A stretch of 64,000 nucleotides of DNA from Ovis canadensis (Eukaryota > Chordata > Mammalia > Artiodactyla > Bovidae): assembly GCF_042477335.2 (NCBI RefSeq), contig NC_091262.1, positions 17,690,001 through 17,754,000 on the forward strand. Reading direction: 5' to 3'. Both the position numbers and the translations under genes were made by a program. The notes under the pieces are model-generated. The model saw only the letters and a list, made by a program, of their open reading frames with translations. It ran no database searches and was not told the DNA's origin. Every line of letters starts with the position of its first letter. Positions within the stretch are counted from its first letter, which is position 1. Shown piece after piece: positions 1 to 11,152 of the stretch.

Positions 1-1472
1 TTGGAAGGAAGCATCACTATGAACAAAGCTAGTGGAGGTGATGGAATTCCAATTGAGCTATTTCAAATCCTAAAAATGATGTTGTGAAACTGCTGTACTC
101 AATATGCCAGCAAATTTGGAAAACTCAGAAGTGGCCACAAGACTGGAAAAGGTCAGTTTTCATTTCAATCCCAAAGAAAGGCAATGCCAAAGAATGCTCA
201 AACTACTGCACAATTGCACTCATCTCACATGCTAGCAAAGTAATGCTCAAAATCCTCCAAACCAGGCTTCAACAGTACATGAACCGTGAACTTCTAGATG
301 CTCAAGCTGGATTAGAAAAGGTTCCTCTGCCAACATCCTTTGGATCATTGAAAAAGCAAGAGAGTTCCAGAAAAACACCTACTTCTGCTTCATTGACTAT
401 GCCAAAGACTTTGATTGTGTGGATCACAACAAACTATGGAAAATTCTTCAAGAGATGGGAATACCAGACTGCCTAACCTGGCTCCTAAGAAATCAGTGTG
501 CAGGTTAAGAAGCAACAGTTAGAACTAGCCATGGAACAACAGACTGGTTCCAAATCGGGAAAGGACTATGTCAAGGCTGTATGTTGTCACCCTGCTTATT
601 TAACTTATATGCAGGGTATATCATGTGAAATGTTGGGCTGGATGAAGCACAAGCTGGAATCAAGATCTCCAGAAGAAACATTAACAACCTCAGATATGCA
701 GATGACACCACACTTAAGGCAGAAAGCAACAAAGAACTAAAGAGCCTCTTGATGAAAATAAAAGAGGAGAGTGAACAAGTTGGCTTAAAACTCAACATTC
801 AGAAAACGAAGATCGTGGCATCCAATCCCATCGCTTCACAGCAAATAGATGGGGAAACAGTGGAAACAGTGACAGACTTTATTTTCGGGGGCTCCAAAAT
901 CACTACAGATGGTGACTGCAGCCGTGAAATTAAAAGATGTTGGCTTCTTGGAATTAAAGTTATGACCAACCTAGACAGCGTATTAAAAAGCAGAGACAGT
1001 ACTTTGCCAACAAAGATCTGTCTAGTCAAAACTATGGTTTTTCCAGTAGTCATGTATGGATGTGAGAGTTGGACTATAAATAAAGCTGAGCGCAGAACTG
1101 AGGCTTTTGAACTGTGGTGTTGAAGCAGACTCTTGAGAGTCACTCGGACAGCAAGGAGATCCAACTAGTCCATCCTAAAGCAAATCAGTCCTGAATATTC
1201 ATTAGAATGACTGATGCTGAAGCTGACACTCCGATACTTGGCCACCTGATGTGAAGAACTTAGTTGTTTGCAAAGACCCTGATGCTGGGAAAGATTGAAG
1301 GTGGGAGCAGAAGGGGACGACAGAGGATGAGATGGTTGTATGGCATCACCTACTCTATGGACATGAGTTTGAGTAAACTCCAGGATTTGGTGATAGACAG
1401 GGAGGCCTGGTGTGCTGCAATCCATGGGGTCGCAAAGAGTCAGAAATGCCTGAGTGACTGAACTGAACTGAA
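1..1472 (+). mobile_element. BovB (RTE-clade) LINE, 3' portion, decayed
   Basis: This is the 3' half of a ruminant BovB non-LTR retrotransposon; the window edge cuts it. Conceptual translation in shifting frames gives the reverse transcriptase core (ICQQIWKTQ, PKKGNAKECSNY) followed by the C-terminal segments QKTKIVAS, DFIFGGSKIT, MYGCESWT and GVAKSQ. The catalytic YADD region at about 690-710 is reached only through a frameshift. Several frameshifts and stops separate the pieces, so no product is expected. The copy ends at about 1472 after the terminal GAGTGACTGAACTGAAC typical of the family. Nothing links it to SELENOS function. Confidence 0.93.
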
Positions 1473-2310
1473 CAGGCAGATGGAATTCGTTTCCAGGTTG
1501 TCTTTGGCCAATCATTCTGATTCAGAGTCCTTCCTGGTGGCACATGCATTGCTGAGCCAAGATGGATGGCAGCGACAAGGATTCTGGAAGGTGGTCATAC
1601 ACATGGTGTCTCCTTTTGACGTTTCCAAACTCTCCCCGTTGGTGGTGACTTCTTAGTTCCATGTTCTTTACCAGGATCTCCGGTCATAAAACAACTCATG
1701 AAAATGGTTGCTATGGTGCCTGGCCAGGGTTGGCAGTTTCAGTCAGTGTGCTTCCCCTAACACTTCTAAAGGCAAATCAATGGGTCTTCACAGTCTTAAT
1801 TGATAAAACCCAGAGCCCTCAATTTCCCAATTTTCTCCAGAAGCCCACTTCTCCTCTTCTCCTGTTTTCTGACACACGCCTGAAAAAGTCATTTTGTGGG
1901 TCTAGGTTCAAGTCCTTTGAGAAACTGCTAGGGAAACCAGCGGTGGAATCCCCCAAGCATACCCCAGGCTCATGTCTGTGCTCGCCAAGGTGGCAGAGCA
2001 CTCTGCATCAGTCATTATCTGCTCATTATTTTCTCTTCCTAATCCTCAACCCTTCTTTGGAGACACGAGGAGTATTTTCACTTTAAATCCTCCTCCAAAA
2101 TACGCTCACGGTCAAATTCCATAGAGGGTGGTTAAGGTAGGGCTCCAAGAGAGGAGTGGGTGTGGAGGAGGGCATGACAGGCAGAGAAAAGACAAAACAT
2201 TATTATAAATAAGTGTAATGTCTTATAATACTTAGTAATTACTGATTCAAGGCGTGTTGGAGCCATTGTTAACGCTAATTCTTTCCCAAGAGGTTTTGAT
2301 TCTGGAAGAG
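1473..2310. other. Unique sequence upstream of SELENOS, no gene seen
   Basis: I see no splice-bounded exon, RNA gene or recognisable repeat here. In human the gene upstream of SELENOS on the same strand is SNRPA1, but I cannot identify any SNRPA1 exon in this stretch. Its 3' end is presumably off the left edge. A 141-residue open frame at 1661-2086 looks like chance, with no motif. Confidence 0.5.
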
Positions 2311-2318
2311 ACAATGGC

Positions 2319-2339
2319 GGGGGTGGGGTGGGGGGCGGG
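2319..2339 (+). other. G-rich tract, G-quadruplex candidate
   Basis: Four G-runs (5, 4, 6 and 3 G) are separated by single T, T and C bases. This fits the G3+N1-7 quadruplex pattern with unusually short loops. It lies about 440 bp upstream of the SELENOS start codon and 9 bp upstream of a kappaB-like site. Function is inference only. Confidence 0.6.
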
Positions 2340-2347
2340 TGGTGAGC

Positions 2348-2359
2348 GGGGACTTCCCC
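2348..2359. promoter_or_regulatory. kappaB-like site upstream of SELENOS
   Basis: GGGGACTTCCCC contains a full match to the NF-kappaB consensus GGGRNNYYCC and is nearly palindromic. It lies 422 bp upstream of the SELENOS ATG, at the edge of the CpG island. SELENOS transcription in human cells is known to respond to inflammatory cytokines, so the site is plausible. Binding here is not shown. Confidence 0.5.
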
Positions 2360-2439
2360 AACTGTGAAAGCTAACACAGGCAGCGGAAGGGGAACGCTGG
2401 AACCCGCAACAGCAGGGAGTTGCCAATCTGCGAAGTCCC

Positions 2440-3370
2440 AGTTGCTTAAGGTGCCAGGGAGCACGGGCGTGGACGCAAATCCTGATTGCCCAAGGCAACG
2501 TCTTGAGACCTCGTCGTCCAATCAGTACGAGAGTAAACATCCGACGCGGCGCAGGCTGTAGGTGCCGCTCAGGTTCCCGGTGCCGCCCCGGAGGGCTCAG
2601 CTCGCCTCGGCCACGCCCTCGCGGCGGTGTCGGGCGTCGGGGCCGGTTCGCCACCCGATTGGCTGGGAGGCCGGAAACCCGGCCCCGGGCGCCACGTGTA
2701 CTGGGGGCCCGCCGGAAGGCGAAGGCTGGCGCTGACTCGGCGGGCGTGTGCGGCGCGGCGCTGGCCGGAGCTGCGTCGCCATGGAGCGGGACGGGGATCA
2801 GCTGTCCGCGCGGCCCGCCCTCGAGACCGAGGGGCTGCGTTTCCTTCACGTCACAGGTAAGTGGGCGCGCGCCGCGGGCCGCGGGGCCGCGCCACCACCG
2901 CCGGGTCGCCGCCATGTTCAGTGAGTAGTCCTCCACGGCGCTGTGGGCCGGGCCGGCCAGAGGCCGGACGCGGCAGGTACCCACAGGCCTGGGCGGTGGG
3001 CCGAAGGCGCGCGCGGAGGCTCGCCCGGAGCCCGGCTTCCCTGGGCTTTGCTGTCGGCCCTTGTTTGCCGGAGTCCTTTATCTCGCGTGACACAGGCGGT
3101 ACAAGCCCCTCCGGGTCGCGGTTACTGGGCTCACTGGGTCCTTGGCGTTTGCAGCCAAGCCGCGCTCCCCCCACCACCGCGCCCTTGCGCACGCCCCCAA
3201 CTCTGCCCTGTGCCGGCCCCCCGCGGCTACCCCTTTTCGTACGTTGCCTGGATCCTTAAAGCTCTTCTCTTCCTGATTCAGACACACCCCATCATCCTTC
3301 AAAACCCGGCTGACGTGCCCCGCCTGCCCCCGGCTTGCCCCTCCGATTCCCCAGACGGCTGAGAAGCACC
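2440..3370 (+). promoter_or_regulatory. SELENOS: SELENOS CpG-island promoter
   Basis: A GC- and CpG-rich block surrounds the first coding exon, in contrast to AT-rich flanks. Within it are CCAAT at 2518-2522, an inverted CCAAT (ATTGG) at 2658-2662 and an E-box CACGTG at 2693-2698. No TATA box is seen. The transcription start is probably between about 2700 and 2760, giving a short leader. The classical ER-stress response element (CCAAT-N9-CCACG) described for the human gene was not found by eye as an exact match in either orientation, although the CCAAT and CCACG halves both occur. Confidence 0.75.
2781..2856 (+). CDS. SELENOS: SELENOS coding exon 1
   Basis: This exon encodes residues 1-25 plus the first base of Val26. 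The donor is CACAG|GTAAGT. It is the cytosolic/N-terminal tip before the membrane segment. The start follows GTCGCC, a good Kozak context, and no upstream in-frame ATG is needed. Confidence 0.96.
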
Positions 3371-6300
3371 TTCTCAGGGATCCCTGGGTTGTACTTCTCG
3401 CTGTTTTAACTGCCTTCTTAGGAAGTCCTCCGCTGGGAAAGTCCGGTGGTAGTGTCTTTTTTAGTTTCTTGAAAACTGTGTTTTATTCTTTTCAGTGGGC
3501 TCCCTGCTGGCCACTTACGGCTGGTACATCGTCTTCAGCTGCATCCTTCTCTACGTGGTGTTTCAGAAGCTTTCCACCCGGTTGAGGGCCTTGAGGCAGA
3601 GGCACTTAGATCAGGCTGCTGCTGCTCTGGGTTAGTATGTGTGTGTATGTGCGCGTGTACGCTCAGTCGAGTGTTTGGGGCCCATGGACTGTAGCCTGCC
3701 AAGCTCCTCTGTCCGTGGAATTTTCCAGGGAAGAGGATTGAAGACGTGGCTTTAACCGTACTTACTGTAGTATTTATAAGTTAGTCTTTTGTTAGGAGTA
3801 AGAGGTATCAGTCTAATCTGTGTGGGAGGAAAACTATTTTACACTTCTGAAATGAAATTTGGTGAATTGCAATAGTGTGTTTTTTTAAATTTCAGAGTTT
3901 TTGATGGGTTGGAAAACCTGCTTAATGATGTGTAGAACACTCTCTGCTTGCATCATTTTTCATTTACAGGAGAGATTAAAATGAAAGCGTCACAGCTTCT
4001 GCATACTTATGGGTGTGCCTACTGACTCTCAGTTATCTCTAGAACCCTTATGAGTGACAGGAAACTCAGCCTTAGTTCCTCACATCCACCGCATTTTGCT
4101 TTTCATAACTTACTCATCAGACCTGATGGCATATTTACACATGGCTGTTTCAAAAACTCATTCCCTCTAAAACAGTCACTTTTTAACTTGTTAGAAGTTA
4201 CAGTTTCTGAGAACATATTCAAAAGAAATGTTCAGTATTTTGATAATAGTAGTATAATTAAATAAATGCTAAACGTCAGTGATGTGAATCACCAGAGTTA
4301 TAAAGCTGGGAAAGAAACAAACATAACAGAAAAGTAGTCATTAGCAGAAGGACCTAAAAAATTCCTTCACTCTCCTCTCGCATGAAACCCTGTGGTCCTG
4401 CCATTATCTCAGTACTTTTGGTTGTTGGCTGTATATCCCCCAAAACAAAATACAGTTGTAAATCTTGCTTAAGTTGCAGGATAATGTGACGTGGATGAGG
4501 TTAGAGAACAGCTTCAGTCACCTGGTACAGCCTTTGCTGGCACTGTGACCTGCTGACAGCTGAGGAGTGGATTTATAACATAATGGGATGGGCATCTCAG
4601 AAGAAGAGTTGGTTTTAAGGAAGCGATGCACAAAGTAAATGTGTAGTGAAAGGTGTACTTTGTGTTGTACAATTTTGTTAGGAAAATTAGGTTTAAAAAA
4701 TCCACACGTAATTTCTTTTTTTCTAAGAATAAAACAGCAATTTCAAATGTTGCTACAATTCACATTTCTATAAAGTAGAACTATAGACTAACTAGGTGAT
4801 AGCTAATGATCAGAAAACTTTCTTTCCTGTGGTTATCTTCTAGAATTCTGGTCAGCCTAGAGGCTGGGTGTTAGGAGGTATCCAGGATGTGAAATAAAGT
4901 TTCGCTGTGGCTGCCTCACCACTTATATTTTAGTTGTAGGGCCCATGCCAGATTCTCTAAATTGGGATTGCTCAGGGAGCCCAGAAATCTGTTGTGAACA
5001 GAAATTTGTGATGCTGTAAGTATTTAACAAGGACTCTGAGCTGAGGCTATGTGATAGTCTCCTTCCCCTTTAAGCAGTAATTAAATAGATACAGAAGGGT
5101 AGACTTACTCATGTTAAAAAAGATTTTTGTATTGTTTGATTTCTGTACACTTCTAATAATATAGACCTCAAGAGTTTCCATTTTATATTTTACAAGGTGC
5201 TTTATTCCAATTTTTTTCTGCCTTTTCAGAACCTGATATTGTTGTTAAACGACAGGAGGCTTTAGCAGCTGCTCGTTTGAAAATGCAAGAAGAATTAAAT
5301 GCACAAGTTGAAAAACATAAAGAAAAATTAAGACAGGTATGTACTGGTTTTAGTTCAAATACATGATATTTGAGGTTTAGTTGGTAAAAGTGTGTGTGTG
5401 TGTGTGTGCATGCTTTCACATTATGGTGGGTACAGGGAACAGTTTTAGGCTGAATCATTTCCAGTTAGCTAAGTATTGCTCAGCATGTTTTACTTGTGTA
5501 ATTTCTTAATGTTTAGGAGTCAAATCCCTTAAATAATTACTCTTAAGTACTCTTGTATTTATGTTTTTACTTTTAAGTGGTTCCCTTATAGCAGTATTTT
5601 GCCCATAAAACAGTGTGCTGTGTGCAGGAGCCGCACCACCAGACACAGAACACACATTCAGCATCTTGCTTCAGTTTCAGGCTTTGCATCTCACAGGACC
5701 TGACTTGGTGGGGCCACTCTTTAGTGGATTAAAGAGCCAGGGTGGCGGTGGACTCCACCTAGAGTCAAGATGGAGAGCAGGAGATGGAGTGCTGAAAGAC
5801 TTTTGTTAGACACATGGTTTGGTTGTGGGAGTGATGGGCGGTTTTGGAGGTGATGGCGAGGAAGAACCAGGGGCTACTGTTGAAGTGACCTGAGCAGCCA
5901 GGTGGGTTGTGCTGCTCTTCAGAGGCATGAAGTCACACTTGCTGTGTTGGCCCCAGTCTGTGTAACTCAGGCAACTAAGTGTAGGCCCCAGTGTCTGGTT
6001 TTATTACAGATGTTTCTGGGCCCCTGTTTATCCCCTTAGAGGGAAACCAGAGAAGTTGGTCTTCCTGCTGGTCTTACATGTGTCTCTGATATTTCCAGAA
6101 AGGAAATGCCTTTCTGCCACCGCTGGTGGCTTTTGTTTTCTGCATGGTCACTTAGTACATGGCTGATATCCACATCGTGGCTGGAGCCCAGAGTGAAAGG
6201 ACAGAGCAAAGCTTTTTAGGTATTTTTCCAGAAATATTTTATCCATATATAAGTGCATGCTTATATCATTTTTCCATGGAAATGGTAGCATAATACACAT

Positions 6301-9300
6301 AGATGCTATTTTTAAGCAGTTTTATTTTTTGTTTCTTTCTAAAAAATACTTTAGAAAGTGTTTTAAAGTTTTTGAGGAATATTTAATTGTTTTGTTTCTG
6401 GAGCCCAAGAGTAAGGTAATTTCCTGCTACGTGTCAAAATTAATGACTTGAGGGTCTGAGTTTTTTGCGTTAGAAAAACAGCCTGATCATTTACCCAGTT
6501 TGCTGATGTAGCTGGGAGGAAAAGCTTTTAAAAGATTGTTTTTAAAAACTGTAACATGAGCTTCCTAAAATTGGAGAAAGGATAGAAGCCTGTGTTGAGT
6601 TTTAAACAACTAACGTTCTAGTTGTTCTATATTGTTCGTTCAGTCTCTCACTCGTGTGTCTGGCTCTTTACGGCCCCATGGACTGCAGCACGCCAGGCTG
6701 CCCTGTCCTTCACCATCTCTGGGAGTTTGCTCAAACTCATGTCCATTGAGTTGGTGATGCCATCCAACCATCTCATCTTCTGTCACCCCCGTTTCCTCCT
6801 ACCTTCAATCTTTCCCAGCATCGGGGTCTTTTCCAGTGAGTTAGTTCTTCACATCAGGTGGCCAAATTATTGGAGCTTCAGCTTCAGCATCAGCCCTTCC
6901 AATGAATATTCAGGAGTGATTACCTTTAGGATTGACTGGTTTGTTCTCCTTGCTGTCCACGGGACTCAGAAGAGCCTTCTCCAGCACCACAGTTTGAAAG
7001 CATCTATTCTTTTCTGCCCAGCCATTTTTATTGTCTAACTCTCACATCCATACATGACTGCTGGAAAAAGCATAGCTTTGATTATGGACTGTTGTTGGCA
7101 AAGGAATGTCTCTGCTTTGAAATACACTAGCTAGGTTGGTCAAAGCTTTTCTTCCAGGGAGCAAGCATCTTTTCATTTCATGGCTACAGTCACCATCCAC
7201 AGTGATTTTGGAGCCCACGAAAATACAGTCTGTTACTGTTTCCATTGTTTTCCCATCTGTTTGCCATGAAGTAATGGGACTGGATGCCATGATCTTTGTT
7301 TTTCAATGTTTTAAGTTTTAAGCCAGCTTTTTCACTGTCCTCTTGCACCTTCATCAAGAGGCTCTTGATGCTTTCTGCCATTAGTGTGGTGGTATCTGCA
7401 TATCTGAGGTTATTGATATTTCTCCTGGCAATCTTGATTCCAGCTTGTGTTTATTCAGCTTAGCATTTTCCATGATGTACTTTGAATAGAAGTTAAATAA
7501 GCGGGGTGACGTATAGCCTTGATGTACTCCTTTCCCAGTTTTGGACCAGACGATTGTTTATGTCTGATTCTATCTGTTTCTTCTTGACCTGCATACAGGT
7601 TTTGCAGGAGGCAGGTAAGGTGGTCTGGTATTCCCATCTCTTTAAGAATTTTCCACAGTTTGTGATCTGCACAGTCAGAGACTTTAGTGTAGTCAACGTG
7701 GTTCTGTATACTTAAGTAACAGTCTTCCTATCTCACAGTTTAGTCAGCTCTCTTGTATGTGGTTTCAGAATTTGTCACTGATGTACCATTCTGGTGTTTT
7801 CCATGTTGGCTATAAACATAAAACAGCTTTCAGATCAAGAAGCAGTTTCTTCCTTAACCTCCTGTACTTGCAGACAGTGAAGGCATGAAGGGACAGGCAT
7901 TTGGGTTTAGCAGTGATGGACCCTGAACCATTGAGAATTTTCTGGATATGTGCTTTCTAAGGCATCCTCTTGCATGTCTTTGTGGCGTCGCAGTTTAATT
8001 GGAACCAGAATGAATTGAAGCTTGGGTTTGGATTGCATCAGGAACTGAGAGAGTTAGTGACCTTTGTGCGCACGTGAGTTGCAGTACCCAGTTGTTGTTC
8101 AAGGAGTGGGAAGCAGAGATGAAGACCTCGGGTGCTGTGTTTCCCTCCTGTTCACTGCTCAAGCTTTCCCAGGTGCTCACTGTTGGACATAGATTTCTAC
8201 TGAGATTAGTTTTCTCTTATACTCCCATAGTACCTTACTTTCAGAGAATTCTCAAATTTGTTCTCATTGGCTCCTCACAGCCTTCCAAGTTGAAGGGTTA
8301 AGTGATTTTCCTCAGGTGACACAACCAAATAGCAGCAAAGCATGCCTGCCAGACACACTGACCCTTTTCAAGTCAGGGTTCTTCAACATGACCAGAAATG
8401 CCTAGTTTAAAAGAAGAATCGGTATTCTTTTTTCTTTGACACTTTTTGCTTTCTTTAATAGTATGGAAAAGCAAAGGATTCTGTATCTGAATTAAACTCA
8501 CACACCACTAGATAACAGCTACTTTATTAACTGAAGAAAGTGCAGGTGAAAGTTTGAAGAACATTTAAATTACAGATTATCAAAAGCACATTTTCTTTGA
8601 GAAAGATGACAGCTTATAAATTCATTTTGTATCATGTGTGATTCTTCCTCAGCTTGAAGAAGAAAAAAGGAGACAGAAGATTGAAATGTGGGATAGCATG
8701 CAAGAAGGAAAAAGTTATAAAGGAAATACAAGAAAGCCTCAGGTGATGTAGCCTTCAACCTAGTGGACTTTTTTCAAGTAGGTGAAGATTCCTGGAGTAG
8801 AATATCTTAACTAGATTCTTAAGCCTGTATATGTTCAAGCAGGAAGAAGACAGTCCTGGGCCTTCTACTTCATCAGTCATCCCGAAACGAAAATCTGACA
8901 GAAAGCCTTTGCGAGGAGGAGGTAAGTGTCAAACATTAAAGCATTCTGAACAATGACTGGCTAAATTTACCTGAAACAGGATTCTCTTTTCTTGATTCAT
9001 AGTCTGTAAACTGAGACTAATTCCTAAGTATAGGTTATGAAGATTCAATAAAAGAAACAGATATAAAACAGCCTTCAGCGGCTAGAAATGACCAACCTAC
9101 TGAACCCTACTGTTGCCCCTGGGTCTCCAGCAAGGGCGTGGGTGCATGTCCTGTTTCCAGGAGGCCGCTGACCTCCTTGGCCTCACAAAAGTTAGCATTT
9201 GATGAGCAAAGAAAAGGAGGTCACTCGAGGCGCTCAGGAAATAATTGGGATGGTTGCAGTTGTATTTTAGTGTTTTTCACTTCATCCCAGTCCTGTAAGG

Positions 9301-10804
9301 GGTAAGTTAAGTGAGGCAAGGAGTAGTTTGCCTGTTTTGCATATAAGTGGGTCAAGGGGCCTAGGACGCAAGTTTTGGCCTTTCCAGCCAGAGCTGCCTT
9401 GTTTCTTACAAATAACTCCCTCAAGGAGGCATGAACAGATAGATATTCATTAAGAGATCTTTTGTGTGCAGTACCCTGAAGCACTCTAGGTGGTACCATA
9501 GCAGTGTGTATCATCCCATCCTTGAGGACTTTCATGTACTTTTGGGAAGATGGGACTCCCACACGGTTGAAAATAAGTAATCCTTTATGATCTGCCAGGA
9601 GTTCCTCCTCCATCTGGAGAGAGGGGAGGGCAAAAGCATTAGAATGCTTTGGGAAGGAACGAGTTCTAGGCTGAAGATACTTTCTTCTATCTGGGAAGAG
9701 GGGTTTGCTCTGGGTAGGTGCCACAGAGGCAGAGGTGTGGAAGCCTGGCCAACCTCTTAGAGGACTGAGGGGAGTCTGTGAAGCCTGTGGGCTGCCCTTA
9801 AAGGCTGGGTTCTAATCCCTTCCTTTGTGTTAGGAACTCAGAGCTGGCTTGTATAGGGGAGTGGTATGTCTGAAAAGAAAATGCTTTTTTAAGTCTTTTT
9901 CTTGCTCCAGCAAGAAATAATCTTCTAAGACCATTTTGCAGAGCAAAGAGTGGTAGTATTCAGGAGACAATTGTAGAAAATGGAATGGATGGTGTACTGT
10001 GTGCATGCCTCTAGCATTGCCAGTAATCCAGAGCTGGGGGCTTCGAATGGCCTGTCTTTATAGGCCTTAAAGAAACTGAGGCACAGGGAGTTGGTGACCA
10101 AAGATTCTACAGTAAGGAACAAAACCACCTCATTTAAGGTCTTGCTAAGTCTAGAGCCTGAGCAGAATGGTTGCCTAATGTCTATTAACTTTAGTAAGTT
10201 AATGAGTGGGCAAGGATGAGTGTGGGAGCTGGGGCATGTGGATTTCCCAGTTCTGACTGGTGAAAGCAACAGCAAGTTCCATTCTGTTTTGATTTTTATA
10301 ATTTATTTTCTTTAGCTTGAGCAGTTCTTATTTGAATGTATTCATTTTATTAAGGACTACAGTTAGAAACCTTTATATACTTAAATTTAGCCATCTTGAG
10401 AGGCTTTGGGGGCAAATTTTTTGTGTATTTGGGGGGGATTTTCATGTTTTAATAGTTACAACAGAAGCTGAATGGCTTGTTTTATTCAAGTCAGTTCAGA
10501 CAGCGATCACATTATAGAAAGTAAGATCAGTATATACAATGCAATAGAATGCAGTCACATTGTAAAGTTTTTTTTTGTCACGTGGTAGCTTAAAGTTTTC
10601 TGAAAATGTTTATGAGAGTAGGATCATATCTTTGCAGTGATTTGCATATCAGGCTTACAGTCCTCTGTTTGATGCAAAATGTTTCTAGCACTGTTTTGCT
10701 TCCTTTCTCTCATCACAGGTTACAATCCTTTGTCTGGTGAAGGTGGTGGAACCTGCTCCTGGAGACCTGGACGCAGAGGACCCTCATCTGGTGGATGAGG
10801 CTAA
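2781..10804 (+). CDS. SELENOS: Selenoprotein S (SELENOS/VIMP), six coding exons
   Basis: SELENOS is a single-pass ER membrane protein that recruits the p97/VCP ATPase to Derlin complexes for retrotranslocation of misfolded proteins. Joining 2781-2856, 3496-3630, 5230-5336, 8653-8742, 8843-8921 and 10719-10804 gives 573 nt in one frame, 190 residues, close to the human 189. Every junction is GT-AG with matching phase. The start fits [18 protein letters not shown]. The transmembrane segment is about residues 26-48 ([19 protein letters not shown]). A charged helix, about 50-125, contains the VCP-interacting motif near 78-88. The tail is Gly/Pro/Arg-rich with Cys175 and selenocysteine 189, the expected redox pair. 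TGA at 10796-10798 is decoded as Sec, then GGC and TAA. Standard gene finders would stop at the TGA and lose two residues. Confidence 0.97.
3496..3630 (+). CDS. SELENOS: SELENOS coding exon 2 (transmembrane segment)
   Basis: The acceptor is TTCTTTTCAG and the donor GTTAGT. It encodes the rest of Val26 through the first base of Glu71: the whole membrane helix, then the basic stretch [15 protein letters not shown]. Confidence 0.96.
3645..3735 (-). mobile_element. Bov-A/tA SINE fragment in SELENOS intron 2
   Basis: CCCATGGACTGTAGCC and TTTTCCAGGGAAGAG are diagnostic of the ruminant SINE core on the minus strand. Only about 90 bp remains, starting right after the exon 2 donor. Confidence 0.7.
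3740..5229. other. Remainder of SELENOS intron 2
   Basis: AT-rich intronic DNA. I see no exon, RNA gene or recognisable young repeat in it. Confidence 0.6.
5230..5336 (+). CDS. SELENOS: SELENOS coding exon 3 (VCP-interacting motif)
   Basis: The acceptor is CTGCCTTTTCAG and the donor GTATGT. It encodes residues 71-106, including [20 protein letters not shown], the helical region holding the p97-binding motif. It is highly conserved with human. Confidence 0.96.
5390..5409. repeat. (TG)n microsatellite in SELENOS intron 3
   Basis: About ten TG dinucleotide units lie 53 bases after the exon 3 donor, probably polymorphic in length. Confidence 0.85.
5410..6633. other. SELENOS intron 3, unique part
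   Basis: I recognise no gene or repeat. Short open frames (for example 5615-5809) show no motifs. Confidence 0.5.
6634..7700 (-). mobile_element. BovB LINE 3' fragment, antisense in SELENOS intron 3
   Basis: Read on the minus strand this gives BovB C-terminal pieces such as [20 protein letters not shown] and the RT segment [14 protein letters not shown]. It is 5'-truncated within the RT. A possible target-site duplication is GTTCTATAT just before the element and GTTCTGTAT just after it (one mismatch). It is frameshifted and non-functional. Confidence 0.9.
8230..8365. mobile_element. MIR SINE remnant
   Basis: The segment TGGCTCCTCACAGCCTTCC followed by TTTTCCTCAGGTGACACAAC resembles the MIR core and the 'cctcaggtcacacagc' end. 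It is old and diverged. Confidence 0.55.
8653..8742 (+). CDS. SELENOS: SELENOS coding exon 4
   Basis: The acceptor is TTCTTCCTCAG and the donor GTGATG. Thirty codons in phase 0 encode [20 protein letters not shown] and on to KPQ, the end of the coiled-coil/helical region. It is followed by an intron of only 100 bp (8743-8842), near the lower practical limit. Confidence 0.95.
8843..8921 (+). CDS. SELENOS: SELENOS coding exon 5
   Basis: The acceptor is ATGTTCAAGCAG and the donor GTAAGT. It encodes [12 protein letters not shown], the basic [12 protein letters not shown] stretch and the first base of Gly163. It begins the disordered Gly/Pro/Arg-rich tail. Confidence 0.95.
8922..10718. other. SELENOS intron 5
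   Basis: Intron of 1.8 kb. It holds the unexplained antisense open frame at 9221-9724 (listed separately) and a second shorter one at 9925-10275. No splice-supported exon was recognised. Confidence 0.6.
9221..9724 (-). other. Unassigned 167-codon antisense open frame in SELENOS intron 5
   Basis: An ATG-started open frame on the strand opposite SELENOS encodes a mixed, protein-like composition ([20 protein letters not shown] at the start; [15 protein letters not shown] near the end). I do not recognise the family. There is no signal peptide, membrane segment or catalytic motif. A frame this long is expected by chance a small number of times in 64 kb, and no promoter or splice evidence is visible. 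It could be chance, an old retrocopy or part of an LTR/transposon relic. Confidence 0.2.
10719..10804 (+). CDS. SELENOS: SELENOS coding exon 6 with Sec codon
   Basis: The acceptor is CTCATCACAG. It encodes the end of Gly163, [25 protein letters not shown], Sec189, Gly190 and then TAA at 10802-10804. Cys175 is the resolving cysteine of the family's selenenylsulfide. Confidence 0.96.
10796..10798 (+). other. SELENOS: In-frame TGA decoded as selenocysteine (Sec189)
   Basis: TGA follows GGT GGA and precedes GGC TAA, exactly the SGGUG ending known for selenoprotein S. The SECIS in the 3' UTR about 360 bases downstream supports recoding. Confidence 0.95.
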
Positions 10805-11152
10805 GAATCTTGTTAGTGTCACTTTTGACATTAGCAAGTTGAATCCTTAACCCTCAACTCAATTGTCTTACGCACGCTTTTCACAGTCATTAGCCAGGGG
10901 GAGGGGCTTTCTTTCTGTTCTTAAGTACACTGATGACTTCAAGGATCGAAGGCGGCATAGGGTGTGGACATGGCCACTAGGCAGTAATTGCAGTTAGTCA
11001 CACTGCACTGAAGCCACTGACTGTTCATTGATTTTACAGGTCTTTGTTAGTTGGTGGCTAAGGGCTTCCAGGTGATTGGTGATCTTGATAAAAGAGACCT
11101 GGCAGTGATGTTTCAAGTTAAGAGCTCCTGGCCGGTAGGACAGTTTCTGTGA

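Noticed and set aside
571-1164. Minus-strand open frames over the first BovB
   Set aside because: These are antisense shadows of the LINE's coding strand; the same shadows recur in every BovB copy.
1473-2310. 3' end of SNRPA1, expected upstream of SELENOS by synteny
   Set aside because: No recognisable SNRPA1 coding text or clear terminal exon is present, so it is not annotated.
2440-2780. Exact ER-stress response element in the SELENOS promoter
   Set aside because: CCAAT at 2518 and the inverted CCAAT at 2658 were each checked for CCACG at a 9-base spacing; neither matches. CACGTG at 2693 is kept only as an E-box.
2247-2984. Long minus-strand frame over the SELENOS promoter
   Set aside because: GC-rich shadow of the CpG island with no motif and no splice logic.
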